From contig CM028129.1 in NCBI GenBank assembly GCA_016271365.2, positions 1,004,413,501 to 1,004,477,500 on the forward strand: DNA of 64,000 nt. Reading direction: 5' to 3'. Position numbers and translations under genes: made by a program. The DNA comes from Neoceratodus forsteri. Lineage: Eukaryota; Chordata; Ceratodontiformes; Ceratodontidae. Shown piece after piece: positions 34,138 through 46,572 of this stretch. The notes beneath the pieces are model-generated. The model was not told where the DNA came from and searched no databases. It was given only the letters and a program-made list of their open reading frames with translations. The number at the start of each line of letters is the position of its first letter. The stretch's first letter is position 1.

Positions 34138-35814
34138 ACACCCCATTCTTTATTTTATATAATGGCTGGGGTAAAGTAGAAAAAATGCTGTTAGGAAAGG
34201 GAAGACTGTGATGCAATGAAGTACAACAGCAGAGCTGATGGCTTTCATGCTTCATGTCTGGTTGCCATCAGCCCAATTTAGTAATTTCAGTCTGACCAGT
34301 TTTTTTATTAAAGTATACTCTTTTCAAAGAACAATTTATTATATGTTATTTCACATAGTAGAACTGTTTCAAGGAATATGCTGTCAGTATTCAATGAGTG
34401 GCAGGGGACCAGTGGCAGTGAGATGGCAGCAGATTTCACTTTCACTTTCACTGACTGACACCTATGCCATAATGACCGGCTGTTTAATATGGAATTGAAC
34501 AGGGTTATTACCACTTTAGAAAGTGGTGTCAGGCCAGTCAATAAATGGGCTCACCTGTAATTATAATTGCAACAAAGCACTATGGGGTGAACTTCATTGC
34601 AAATATCATCACACCTCAGTGGTTCCCAACACACCTAAGGTGTGTCACTATTCTCAACTAAGCCATAATTCTGTACTTTACTGCTTATTTATGCACAGGC
34701 TTTATGTGTGCCAATCTGAAATAAATACAGCTGAAGCATCAGGAGGCCTATGTGCATGAACAAGAAGGTCCAGAAAGTAATCAAAGTAAATAAGCAGTTA
34801 ATTGGTTAGTGTACTTACCTGGTTACCAGTTAATGATGAAGCATGTTATGCAGTCGTAGGCAGCAGGTACAGAAGTGGAGAGGATGAGTTACGGTGTTCA
34901 AATACTGTTTAAGCAAAATTAGATGAAATGTAAACTATTCTGGAAACTTGTCACAAACAGTATATAAGAAACTAGAAATCTATTAATGAGCCAGTATAAC
35001 CCTTAAGCCAGTATGAGCCAGTTAGTAAGTGATGTGATGGATACTGTTGAAAAGCTATAAATTGTTGTGCCTCAGTATTATATAAGGAAACTAGTTAGGT
35101 TGGAAGGGCATGCTAAAAGCAGGGATACCATTTCTAGGGGAAGAAAGAGCAATTTTTGCATGCACTTTTTTTTCTTCCTCTGGTAAGGAATTCTTACATC
35201 ATTATTGCTGGTCTTCTGAAAGCCCTGACACCATAAAACTCACTGAGTCCCCCCACCCCGAGCTTGATGGGTGGAAGGCTTCATACTGCAAGACTCACTA
35301 CCACATATTCCCCCTTTTAAGGTCATCCCTCGTCCCATCACTCACATGTGTCACTACAACACATGACCAGATAACAGGAAGCTGATGTTCATCCTCTTCT
35401 TGCAGTCTTCTACAATAGACAGTAAAGCACTGGGATGTGCTGCACTCGGTCCTGCCAGTCTGAATGTGCTGCCTCGGCAGCATGTCTGAGACTGAACTGG
35501 CCTTATAGGCAGTGCAAGCCACACTGTCCCTTATGAGGTGCACCCCAATACCTTTGATGCCACCATGCTGGAAGAAAGAGCATTTTGATGGAATTCGTGG
35601 TCACACTTGACCACTTAATTAGAATGTTTAGAGTTGGCAGAAGTTGATGTGAATTAATCATGTTAGAATGGGTGCATTGCACTGGCAGATAATACAAACT
35701 GGGTGCTGGTGTTGAGTAACCAGTGTGACAAAGTAGAGCAATTAAACATAGAAAGACTTGGAAATATCTGGATTATGAACAGAAAACTGGATGAGTTCCA
35801 CAGAAGGACTTCCA
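34138..35814. other. Unassigned intronic sequence
   Basis: I see no gene, LINE motif or obvious terminal repeat. Short frames at 34238-34759 and 35110-35697 on both strands resemble no protein family. Confidence 0.4.
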
Positions 35815-37413
35815 TTTTAGGATACAACTATTGAGGTTACTCAGGGAGCTGGCAGCAGTACTGGCTGAACTTCTGGTAGGTCTATTCAACAGCTCACTAA
35901 GGATGAGGGTAGTTCCAGAGGACTGGAGGGTTGCAGACATAGTTCCACTCCATAAGGAGCAGATAAGGAACAAGTGAGGGACTACATACCTGTCAGTCTT
36001 ACCTGTATTGTAGGGAAGCTGATGGAGTCTCTGATAAAAAAGAGCCTTGTGGACTACTTGGAGAGCAATGATCTCCAGGATAGTAAACAGCACAGATTTG
36101 TGGCACGGAGGTATTTTCAGACTTACCTGATAATGTTCTTTGACTGAGTGATGAGGGAATTGGATATGGGCCATGCTGTGGATTTGCTCTACTTCGAATC
36201 CAGCAAGGCTTTCGACTCAGTGCCTCATAGACGCTTGCTGAAGAAAATGGAGGATCTAGGTGCAGCTGAGGTCATACTAAACTGGGTAGGTAACTGGCTA
36301 AAGGGGAGGCAGCAGGGGGTTGGTGTCAGTGGGGTCAAGTCAGAAGAGAGGGAGGTCATGAGCGGGGCACCACAGGGATCTGTCCTAGGTCCAGTCCTTT
36401 TCAATATTTTCATCAGTGACATTAGCAAGGAAATCCTGGGTAGGCTGTGTTTTTTACAGATTCTATGATGCTCTGTAGAAGGCTGGATAATGATGAGGGA
36501 ATCAAGGAAATGCAGAATGGCTTACAAAAGCTAGAAGGATGGTCTAAGGTTTGGCAGTTGAAGTCCAATGCCAAAAAGTGCAGGGTGATGCACCTAGGGA
36601 ACAAGAACCCCAGGGCAGAGTACTGAATGGGTGGGGTGAGACTTAGCACAACAGCTGAGGAACAGGACCTTGGAGCTATCATCAGTGACTACCTCAAACA
36701 ATTGAGTCAGTGTAACAAAGCATATAACAAAGTGAGTAGGTTGCTGGGACGCATCGGGAGAGGAATTGATAGCAGATGGGAAGAGGTAATACTTCCCCTA
36801 TACAGATCCTTAGTGAGACCCCTCCAGGGGTACTGCACCCAGTTCTGGAGTCCTCACCTGAAGAATGATAGGGATAGGCTGAAGATGGTGCAGTGCAAGG
36901 TAAGAAAAATGATTCAGAGCCAACAGGGCGATCCTATGAGGAGCTAATCAAGGCACTGAACATGTACTTGCTGGAGACCAGAAGAGAGAGAGAGGGGAGC
37001 TATGATAGAGACCTTCAAATTCCTAAAAGGGATTAACAAAGTGAACTGTGGGAAACTATTTAGCTTGAATACTAGGTTGTGGTTACATGGGCATGTGTGG
37101 AAACTGACTGGAAGGAGGTTTATGAGGGACATGAGGTAGTACTATTTTACAGAAATCATGGTGGAGCAGTGGAACAGTCTACCAACTGAGACGGTGGGTG
37201 CTAAAACCATTGGTGGTTTCAAGCATGATTGGGACAGAATGAAGGGCATAGTGGTTGCTTGGGGCATTAGAAACTAGGAAGAGAAAGGGGAGAAAGGATG
37301 GGAAGGACTAAAACCATGGAAGGACAGTATGTACAGGGCTAAATAGGTGACTCAGGCAGACTGGATAGACTGTTGGTCTTTTTCGGCCATCATAGTCTAT
37401 GTTTCTATGTTTC
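35815..37413 (+). mobile_element. CR1 LINE copy, 5'-truncated
   Basis: The copy starts in the reverse transcriptase N-terminal region and runs to the CR1-type 3' end 'catagtctatgtttctatg'. The frame 36148-36468 shows '[20 protein letters not shown]', '[20 protein letters not shown]' and '[11 protein letters not shown]', then breaks at the catalytic box by frameshift. The continuation at 36627-36947 has 'DLGAIISDYLKQLSQCNKAY' and 'LVRPLQGYCTQFWSPH'. It is the same CR1 family as the copy at 14598-16190, starting at nearly the same internal point. It is inactive. Confidence 0.88.
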
Positions 37414-38842
37414 CAGGACAGCAAAGGAATGGATGTGACAGACCATTGGTCCTGCTTTATCAAATAAATCACCTGTGTACCAAAGTATGTTAAATTCAAG
37501 GAAGGAATACTTAACATAATGAGGACAGGCACTCAAAACATACATGGGGATTATATCCTAAGTGGTCATATGCTATAGAAGTAGTTTGATAATGACCAGA
37601 GCCTGTAACCCAATAATATATAGGAGAGGAGTCTGTTCCCCAGGAGAACATAGAGGATAATGAATGGGCACCAGTTAACAACAACACTGTGTTCCCTTCG
37701 AGAGGTTGTCATAACCACCTAGTAAACCTCGAGAGCAAAGCCTGAGAGGTTTACTGTTGGCATGACAACCTCAAGAAAGGAACTTCGCATTGTTAACTAG
37801 TTTAAGTCCATTGTCCTTTAGAGTGCATGGGCAACAGTTAAACAAAATTTTTCTTTACTATTCCATTGTTTTTGTTTTGCGCCACTCTCCTACAGGGCCA
37901 GCTCTCACCGCCGTGGTCATTTATTGAAATGCAGTAAGTTCAAGGGATGCACAAAGACATTCATGATGTTATGCTTTCGTTGTGTCATACTCAAGAGGGT
38001 ATAATAACCTCTTGATGTCACAACAATAGCATAACAACAATAGGAATTTATTGAATTCCATCATTAATAACCCACTCCCATAAATTATAAATGCATAAGT
38101 AGAGTGAGAGGTGGAGGAACTGACTTTCTCACTAAACAGTTAGAAATATTTCCAATTAGATTTTTATTTGGCATAACATGTGCCATTTCTATTTTATAGC
38201 CCATAATGTTTTGTGATCTTGCCACTTCCTTAGGATGGGTGGTGGTGTTGAATTATGTAATTACAGCTAATTTGCAATGAATTTCTATTAAATTAATTTC
38301 ATGCCATTTAACTGCTGCAGCTGGATCTCATTACTGTAGGAAATGGAGGAACAAGGAGTCCTGGATAAATGTGTTTCTCTCTTTCATACTCTAAAATCAC
38401 TGATTAACCTGAAATATTTTTCTCAATTCTTTCTTGCCTGCGAATTAGATATAGTAGATACAAAATGGGTGACCTAAATATATTTTTTCAGCCTATACTG
38501 TATCAGATAGAGAAGTCTGTTAAAAAGGCAATATCTGTTCTGGCAAATCTGCCTTGCATTGAGATTGAAACTTTAAAGTGTGTTGTGTGGTTTGGAGAGA
38601 TGTAAAGAACAACAGTAGTTTTGATTTTTTTTTCTTTCCTAGCATGCTTTTACAGTTCTCATGCACCGCTCTTCCTGCAAACTGCATTTCTGGAATGCTC
38701 ACTCAAAGTTTTCCAAATATCCATTACCTAAAAATGAGATAGATTTTATAATATGGTAATTTTTCTGTGCAACGTATGCTACATTGTGAGTTGTTAAAAA
38801 TGAATTTGTCATTACAGTGATGTGTTCTTTTTAACAGACTGT
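37414..38842. other. Unassigned sequence with two foldback-like hairpins
   Basis: No gene is recognised. At about 37660-37800 the words gaggttgtcat..ccta-gtaaacctc and gaggtttac..atgacaacctc form a hairpin of over 100 bp. At about 37965-38040 gttatgct..cgttgtg and cacaacaatagcataac form another. The segment at 37895-37925 ('ccagctctcaccgccgtgg') resembles a piece of the central part of the foldback elements FB1 and FB2, so this may be a smaller, decayed relative. Confidence 0.45.
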
Positions 38843-40284
38843 GGGTCTGACTCTATAAAGATGGTGCAGGTCACCATCAAAGGTGGCATATGCCAAACCC
38901 CATTACGCCAAGGACCCTGCACCCGATTCTGGAAGGGACAGAGTCCCCGTGGCTAAGTCCTTTGATTTGCAACAATCCCAGGGGTACACCAAACAAAGGG
39001 CGTACCTGAAGGGACTGTCACAAGCCACATCCCCGACTTGAAGGGTGCAAGTGGCACACCCATGCCCCAATCCAACTTGTGGGAACATTAAGTCCCACAG
39101 GACTATTACTGTCCCCCCCATGCCCCAACCCCTGAAAATGCAAGTTAAAGCCCTGCAGGACTATCATGCCCCTGTGCCCTGATCTCTGATTGGCGCTCCC
39201 ACAAACTGCATCTCCTGTAAGTGTTAGATACCCCTTATCCTGGTAGTCTCATGGCCCGCATCCAGCAGTGGCAGACCACCTCGTTCCCCATTTCACCAGC
39301 TAGCATCTGGCAGCCCACTTCTCTCACCACAGCAGTCACTGACTGAACTCCACTGGACTGCATACTACTGCACATAATACATTCTCATGAATATTCATGA
39401 GCATGTATTACATATAGTAGTACTCGCTCCAGTGGAGTTCAGTCAGAGGCTGGCCACGGTGGCGAGAGGTGGGCTGTGCCAGTCTCCAGCTGGGTAGGGG
39501 TGGAGGGGAGAAGGGTGGTCTGCCACTGCCAGGTGTAGGGCCACTAGATTACCAGGGATAAGGTGTATTTAACACTTATGGGAGATGCAGTTTGCAGGAG
39601 GTGGCCGATCAGGGCATGGGGGGCATGAATATCCCTGTGGGGCTTTAACTTGCATTTTCAGGGGTCAGGGCATTCAGGGATGGACAGCAATAGCCCTGCG
39701 GGGCTTTAACTTGCATGTCATGGGGTTGGGGCATCTGGGGAGGAACAGCAATAGCCCTGTGAGGCTTTCACTTGATTTGCTGGGATTGGGGCAGTTGGGG
39801 GGGCAGATATAGACCTGCAGGGCTTTAACTCAGATGTTTGGTAGTTGGGGCATTCAGGGGATGGGGCATTACATGTGGCTTTATGGGGAGTGGGGCAGTG
39901 GTGGGTGGAGGCGACATGGCATCGGGTGTTATGCTGGCGGCACATACGCACAGCCCCCAGAGGGTGTAAGTACACTTACACCAGCTAAAGCCTGGTGTAA
40001 CTGTACTTTAGCGGATGTCCTCTGGGGGTTGTTTGAGAATAGTACCCTGGGGGACTTGGTTTCTACCCTTCCAGAATAGGACACAACTGCTGCCGTAAAC
40101 CCCCTAGTGCCATGTCGCAGGGGATTTAGGGTGTAACTGTGGCATATGTCCGCTTTGGCGCAAGCATCGCAGGCTGCTTTGCAGAATACCATATGTCACA
40201 ACTGCTGGTGTAACTTGCTACTTGTGCCATTTATTTTGGTGCAAGTCAAGTTATGCCAGGTGTAATCTTTTAAGAATTGGGCCC
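38843..40284. mobile_element. Foldback DNA transposon FB2
   Basis: The terminal repeats are GGGTCTGACTCTATAAAGAT on the left and the complement of GGGCCCAATTCTTAAAAGAT on the right, flanked by TGT on both sides (38840-38842 and 40285-40287), a possible 3-bp target duplication. Arms carry inverted tandem units around 'aaagccc(t/c)gcaggactat' (left) and 'cctg(c/t)ggggctttaacttgca' (right). The centre at about 39367-39425 is palindromic (ctcatgaatattcatgag). The sequence flanking the centre (ttctctcaccac..tgactgaactccact) matches the same place in FB1. No transposase is present. Confidence 0.72.
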
Positions 40285-40287
40285 TGT

Positions 40288-42740
40288 ATGTTCCAGTTTT
40301 CTCTGTTAGAAATACATACAAAGACTCTTTCAGTTTGTGGTGGTCATTTTGAATCAGGTTGAGTATACAATGTTTCTACTTGTATTCATGCTTCTGGAGA
40401 GAAAAACCTTTCTGTAATTTTTCTGTGATTTTAATACTGTGCCATTTTATTGTAATGGCATGTATTAAACCATAGCCTGTTGATCTTCACTGTTGAGCTT
40501 ACTGTCTTTCAGAAGGTTGATAAAATGAGGGAAACTATTAGTTCAGAACAGGAAAAATCATATTTAGCCCTGATCAGTTTAATAGATTTTCAAACTTCCC
40601 TTTTGCGCTTTACATTTTGTTTTTACACCTGGAGAACTGCTGCCTTTACACATGACTTCACATAATGGCCATTTTGCCATTACTGTGGACGCTATCTGGC
40701 TGTATCCTTTATCTCTTTTTTGTGGGGAATATACTGTTTGCTACAGAATGCAGATCAGGACAGTTCCATGTGATTTCGGTGATTCAAAAAGAGCAAGCAC
40801 CACAACAGCAAGTGCAAAAACAGTGACAACAATAGCGATGATGGCAACTACAGCTACCATACATGTATGGCGATGGATCGGAATGCTCACTGCAGGGAGC
40901 CGATGTCCGCATTTTGTGTTATGTGGGGGTGCTCCGCCCCCTGCACCCATCGCGGGGGGCTTTACCCCCCCTATTTTTAATTAACCAACTCTGGGGGAAG
41001 GCCGACTCAGGGCAAAAGAGTATGCTCTGGAGAAGGGGGGCAACCTGCGGTTGCAGTTGCTGTAGTTGTCCCCTCGCTACCATGTAGCACCCGCTCTTTT
41101 TTCAGGCGCTTCAAATTGATTCACCCTTTTTGAATCGTTATTTGCTTTTCACTATTATTACATGGTTTTGATCAGGACAAAGCCTAGGAAAATGTTTTAG
41201 TAAATAAAATTCTAAGATCTTGTGCACCATGTTTTTAGTGGTTACACAAAGCAAATGCAAATGTCAAAATATATATATAGGGGTGCAGACAGGTCACACA
41301 CAAAGGCATGGCAAAAAAGGCTCTTTCAGTCCTTAATTTGCATGATGTCTCTCAACTGCCCCTGATTTTCAGGGATGTCAGTGATTTTGCCTCAGAAATT
41401 CACAGTGTTCCTCCTAAATTTGGGATGTCTGTTGCAGAAGAGTAGAGATTCAAAGTATAAAATAATGCCAGGCTTTGGTGTTACAGCCTAGTTCTCCTTC
41501 AGAAAATGTTTTTACACTAAGCCAAACATTACAGCAGAATTGTTCCACTAATATAATATTTTCTTACAATGCATCCCTGGCTTTTGGCCACTTGACCCTA
41601 ATTTTTTTAAACCTAGTCCTTGATTTGCAATGTAGGAGGTTGAGAGGTATGATTTGCACTACCACTCGCAATTGTTGTACTCAGCACCCAAAACACACTC
41701 TGACTCTGGTGCTGCACTGTTATCTCTCCAGTCCCCTCCTAAGCTAAATTCCAAGAAGACACAGCAGCCTGCAACCTGGTAGGACAAGGACCACAGTGTT
41801 ATGCTAATGAGTAATGACCCTACTGATCATTTGCACCGTGGTCCTCGTCGCCTTTCCTATACACTTTCAAAAACTTTGTAAGCACATAGGAAAAGGTTAT
41901 GAACTCCATGGTGCATCTGGCCCAGTTTTGTGAGATTGAAAAGGTATAACAGAGGGTAGTTAATTGTAACTGCCAATTTGCTCAGCAGCCTGTAGGGGGC
42001 AGAGAAAGAGAGAGGAAGTGAGAGAGAAAGAAAATGTTACCAGCATTACTGGAGTCTGAAAATGTTCCTCTTAGGAACATAACAGCAATCGGGGGGACAG
42101 GGTTTGACAAACAAACCAGAGGGATCAGGGATAGGCTTTTTGAAATCTTCAGTTAGGGGAACAGTTTTGTTGAGAAACGTTATTCTTAGCGGCATTGCAT
42201 GAAACCATTGTTTCCTCTGAATTAGAGCTGGCAAGGGGAGCACAACTATGGACACCAACACATCCTTTTGTTTAAAGCAGCAGTATTAGTCACCATACAG
42301 TTTTCTTCAGCAATAATGTTTTTCTGGCAAAAGCATCAACTTACCCATTGTTTGGTTTTTCTTCTATTTTATTCCTGAAGTAAGAGACAGGATATTTACA
42401 TTTTTGCCAGCCCAAATGAAAACAATTAAATATCTTGGTACAGTGCAGTGCTGTTTACCGTCAGAAATGTGTGGTAACACATATCTTAATACATTCAGAA
42501 TATGCATAATAGTATGAATGCTAAACAGATAACCTCAGTGGAGGATAATTTAAAACAATTCTACTGTAGCCATCGTTAATGACTGGAGTCATTAATTACA
42601 CAATGTTCTGTAAAAACAATTTTAAAAGTATCTGAAAACTCAAAAACACAGGATAAATATAACAGTGTCAGTAAAGAATGTTTTCTAAGCTATGACATTT
42701 TTTTGCAGACTAACAAACATTGCTATTCTAAGGTAATTGG
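40288..42740. other. Unassigned sequence with a GC-rich patch
   Basis: No gene is recognised. At 40913-41090 a GC-rich patch ('gggggtgctccgccccctgc', then 'cgcggggggctttacccccc') forms short strong hairpins and stands out from AT-rich flanks. Just upstream (40795-40865) is a cryptic CAN-triplet stretch whose translations look repetitive in several frames. A possible small inverted repeat lies at 41780-41925 (ggaccac / gtggtcc). Confidence 0.45.
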
Positions 42741-42821
42741 GTAAAACTGGTCATCACCCAGTACACAGGGAGGGGGAATAATTGGTGATACAGGACATGA
42801 CTACAGATGCAGTGAAAAGTG

Positions 42822-42945
42822 GCCACTTCGCTTTGTCATTCCGCTACACGAAGTGGCCAATATGAAAGGCTCACTTCACCGTGTGATTATTACTTCATAT
42901 TGTCATTCCGCCTTAACACGAAATAAAGTGAAGTGACAACAATAT
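42822..42945. repeat. Inverted-repeat sequence with cttcgc/gcgaag motifs
   Basis: The words ggccacttcg (42831) and cgaagtggcc (42849) form a 10-bp-arm hairpin. A second block repeats 'gtcattccgc(t/c)' and 'gaagtg'. Similar motifs (gatgcgaagt, cttcgccttatttcgcat) occur at 52195-52445, so both are likely pieces of one inverted-repeat family. Confidence 0.5.
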
Positions 42946-43079
42946 TGGCAGCCCCCCACACATCACATGGCTTACAGTACTGTAAATCACATGCTTTAGC
43001 CAGGCATGAAGGAAGTGACTCACGCAGGTAGATACTTTCACTTTCTCCTGTGCAGAGGGAGAGAGAGGTGGCAGTGAGA

Positions 43080-44579
43080 CTGTGAGAGCAGTTAGAAGAT
43101 TTAGAGAGAGAGAGAGAGAGACCCAACAGCTTTTTAATAGCTACAGTTGTTTGTGTTTTGTGTAGAGTCTTTTTTACTTAACTTGTTCCTGTGAATTTCT
43201 TTTATTCTTACTTTTATAAGTTGTTGTTTGTCTGTGTCTGTATGTGTGCCTGTGTTGTATGTGCCTTGTGTGTGACTGTTTTGTGTTGTTGTTTGGACCG
43301 AGGGAGGGCAGTCGACTGAGTTGAGTGGGTCGAGCAGAGATTGAACAGGGTCAGGGAATGTCTGGGGCAGGGGCAGTTCTGTGACCACATTGTGGCAAGG
43401 GAGGAGTGCGCACATGTGGGGGGCATGCCTGGTTCATGTTGGACCAGACAAAAATCTTCCGTGCCCCCCCAGAAACAGGACCACCACCTCTTCAAGCTGT
43501 GGCACCACCACCAGCACCAGCTGCAGCTCATCCTGTGCAGGATACTAAGGTTCATACTAAGGTGGTTAAGGTGCAAGGGGGCTGGTGAGGCCCATAACCA
43601 CACCTGAATTATTTATAGTAGCCAAAGCTGGCTTTGTTGAGAATACATTTATCCAGGCAATCTTTAAATGTTAGCTTATTTTCACTTGAGATAATTTCAA
43701 ATGGTAGATTATTTCAAGGATTAATAATGGAATGAGTAAAAAAAATACTTTTGCGATGTATGATAGAATTTTGCCCTAGTTATCTGGAGTGGGTGACCTC
43801 TGGTGTTGTAGGCATTATTTTTGAACACGAAACCCATTTGGGTAAACAGATAAGGGTCATTAACAATATCAGACATATAGATTAGATCACCCTGAAGATG
43901 TCTAAGTGATAATGGCATAAGATTGAGATCTTTTACAGATTTTTCATATGGAACATTAAATAGTCCAGTTATATTTTTTGTAAATTTTCTCTGTATTTTT
44001 TCAGGATGTGCCTGTGCCCCCAGCCCCAAGTGTGGAGCCACCCTCAGCACCGTGACCAGGCTGCCAGTGCATCTGGCAAGCCACCACCTATACCTGGTCC
44101 TCCCCGCACCTCCCTGGTTTGGGAGTTTTTTGATTGTGTTGGGGGGGGGGACAGCAGCCTGGTCAAGTGCCGCATTTGTAGGGTGGAGGTGAGTCATGGC
44201 CACTGAAATACTTACCTGGGGACTGGGGACCAATGCACCCACATGATCAACCACCACCAGGTGGAGTGGCAGGCTGCCATAGAACAGGCCAGGCCTGCAC
44301 CTGCTGGCCCTTCTGTGGCAGAAGGTGCATGGCCCTAAGAGGAGGAGGGTCATGGCAGTACCTGTTGCTCCACCAGCACCACCCCCACCAGCTGCAGCAC
44401 CTGCGGACCCCAGAGAACTGCTTGTAAATCAGGCAGACATTGCAGTTCTCTGGAGTGCTGTGGATACGATGAATGAGAGGGTGAGTGCTGTTGAGCAGCA
44501 GTTGGAATGGATAGAGGGCCATCAATTGCAGATTGCGTCTGTGCTCCAACTGCTGCTGGATCACCATGGGATCCCACAC
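43080..44579 (+). pseudogene. Broken BED zinc-finger / coiled-coil coding region
   Basis: Three pieces read on the plus strand. The first (43406-43590) is Pro-rich ('PPPLQAVAPPPAPAAAHPV'). The second (44070-44290) looks like a BED zinc finger: 'SLVWEFFDCVGGGD', 'LVKCRICRVEVSHGH', one stop (44204-44206), then 'QCTHMINHHQVEW', giving Cys-X2-Cys and His-X4-His. The third (44325-44579), in another frame, has a basic stretch, a poly-Pro linker and a heptad-like tail ('VSAVEQQLEWIEGHQLQI'). BED fingers bind DNA and occur in hAT transposases and in domesticated ZBED proteins. No hAT catalytic domain is visible. A LINE fragment separates pieces one and two. Confidence 0.6.
43592..44008 (-). mobile_element. 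LINE 3' fragment inserted in the BED region
   Basis: On the minus strand, 'TRAKFYHTSQKYFFYSFHYS' is followed by 'INPWNNLPFEIIS' and 'LTFKDCLDKCI', the C-terminal signature of CR1-group LINEs. Its composition is AT-rich compared with the GC-rich BED coding pieces on both sides, so it is a later insertion that splits them. Confidence 0.75.
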
Positions 44580-45639
44580 TAGTTTTTTTTTTCCCTCCCA
44601 CCATGTGCCCCCCACCCTCCCTGCTGTGTCATAAAAATATATTCCCCCACCACCCCTGTATCTAGTTATACACTTTTTTCTTGTCTTCTGTATCCGTGAC
44701 ACTTTGTATCCTGTCCCCTTTCCTTCTGTTAAGTGTGTGTGTGCTGTTTTGCTTTTCTTTGTTTTAAGTTAAAATGGTTTGTCCCTGCCATCAATATTTC
44801 AACTTAAAGGAATAGTCTAACCTAAATTTGAATAAGCATATGTTATGTAGAGTATTTTGATGTGCATGTAAAGTCCCTCCCTAGTGTGTCCTTACCTCTG
44901 TCTGCTATTAGGAGATTTTACTAAATTAGTAAAATTACTCACCCGCTGGAGTTCTGCCTGACTCAATTAGTGATCATTGTTCAGTCTACTGTGTAAGGGG
45001 GTTCTCCACCCCCTCCTATACTGCCAAAGTGCTGCCCTTTGACGATTTTTCGAATCTTGACCAGTCGGCATTTATAAATGATCTAAAACTTACTGACTGG
45101 TCTCCTCTTTATACTACCACCAATATAGACCAAGCCACAGATTACTTCAATAAAACTCTTCTGGCCTTGCAAAACAAACATATTCCTTTCTCTACACAGA
45201 GGGTCTGTGGGAAAGTGACCAAGTGGCTAAAGAGGCTGCTCCTACAACTGATTAAGTGTCATGACAAACTCTGGTCAGAATGGAAATCTTCCTCTCTCCA
45301 GGCTGATTTTCAGGAATATCGGGCTTCGCGTAACTCCTGCAAAAAAGAAGTTTGAGCAGCCAGAAGTGTCTACTTCCGTAATCTCCTTAACTCATCTACC
45401 TCCAACCTGAAGAAATACTGGCACCAGATTAAAGAGATCCTGGGGAACAACAAGCCTCAGTTGCTGAATGATATGCTTATCAATGACACCCTTTGCAATA
45501 ACCCTTGCACAGTTGCTAATGCCTTTAACGCCCTATTCACCAAGGTCCCATGCCCCTCCCCACTGTCACCTAGGAGCTGCCTCCATGGCACAATGTCTTT
45601 TCCGATGGATCTCCAATCTTGGGGCTCTCCCCTGTCACA

Positions 45640-45740
45640 CGTTAGGAGGTACTTAAGCTACTCCACACCATTCCTTCTTGGGGGAGTGCTGGGCCAGATG
45701 GACTTGAACCCAGAATCCTCAGATTTGCTGCCCCTTTTCT
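45640..45740 (-). mobile_element. Possible tRNA-like SINE piece in the LINE
   Basis: The LINE frame is interrupted here by a segment that on the minus strand contains 'gattctgggttcaagtccat', a box B-like motif, preceded by cagcaaatctgag. The neighbouring frames do not continue through it. The box A half is poor, so this is a weak call. Confidence 0.3.
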
Positions 45741-45753
45741 TTCCACTCCAGTA

Positions 45754-46572
45754 ATGAGTCTTTTTAACCTATCCATCACTACATCTACTGTTCCCACTGC
45801 CTGGAAAGCTGCCAAGACAATCCCGGTGTTCAAGAAAGGAGACCCCAGAGTTCTTTCCAACTATTGCCCCATCGCATTGATTCCTCCTCTCAGCAAATTG
45901 CTAGAGAAATTGATTCATGGTCAGATCTCTGCTCACTTACCTAAATTCAACCTTCAGTCACCAGTTCAACATGGATTCAGGGCTGGTCATAGCCCCACCA
46001 CCGCACTCACCCTATTCACCAGTGAGGTTAAGTCAAATATGGACAAAGGTCTGCTCACTGGTTCAGTGTTCATTGACCTAACCAAGGCTTTTGACTTAGT
46101 TAGTCATACTCTTCTCCTAGATAGGCTGCATTCTCTTGGGACCTCTGAACCCACTATAGCCTGGTTCTCAAGTTACCTTAATGTCCAGTCCCAATTTGTC
46201 TCCTATGGCAAAATCCATTCGTCTCCTGCCCCTATCTCAGTGGGTATCCCTCAAGGATCTATCCATGGGCCACTGCTATTCTCAATCTTCGTAAACGATA
46301 GTCCTACTTCCATACTCCATTGTAGCTCCATTATGTACGCGGACAACCTCGTACTTTTCTCTGCTTCTCGCTCAATTCTTGACCTCAATGATCATCTCAC
46401 CTCTGGGTTTCAACACCTTCAGTCCTGTTTCTCCATCAACTCTCTTATCCTTAATGTGCCCAAAACCCAAGCTATGCTGTTCGGGTCCTCTAAGAGAATA
46501 GAGGCCTTGTCCCCTGTGTTTCGTTGTGCTCTGCCAGGACGGTGCTGCCGTCATGACCACAAGCTCTATTAA
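45754..46572 (+). pseudogene. Reverse transcriptase ORF of the L2/Rex-like LINE
   Basis: The 272-codon frame spans reverse transcriptase motifs 1 to 5. The first catalytic Asp is in 'FIDLTKAFD', and PQGS is intact. The second box reads YADN instead of YADD, which removes one metal-binding Asp. It lacks the endonuclease, which is mostly truncated upstream, and its start Met is internal. The C-terminal continuation overlaps in another frame from 46526. Confidence 0.85.

Noticed and set aside
40652..40984. 110-codon frame with Thr/Ala runs and a hydrophobic minus-strand counterpart
   Set aside because: Both arise from a cryptic CAN-triplet stretch. No start context, splice sites or homologous family were recognised.
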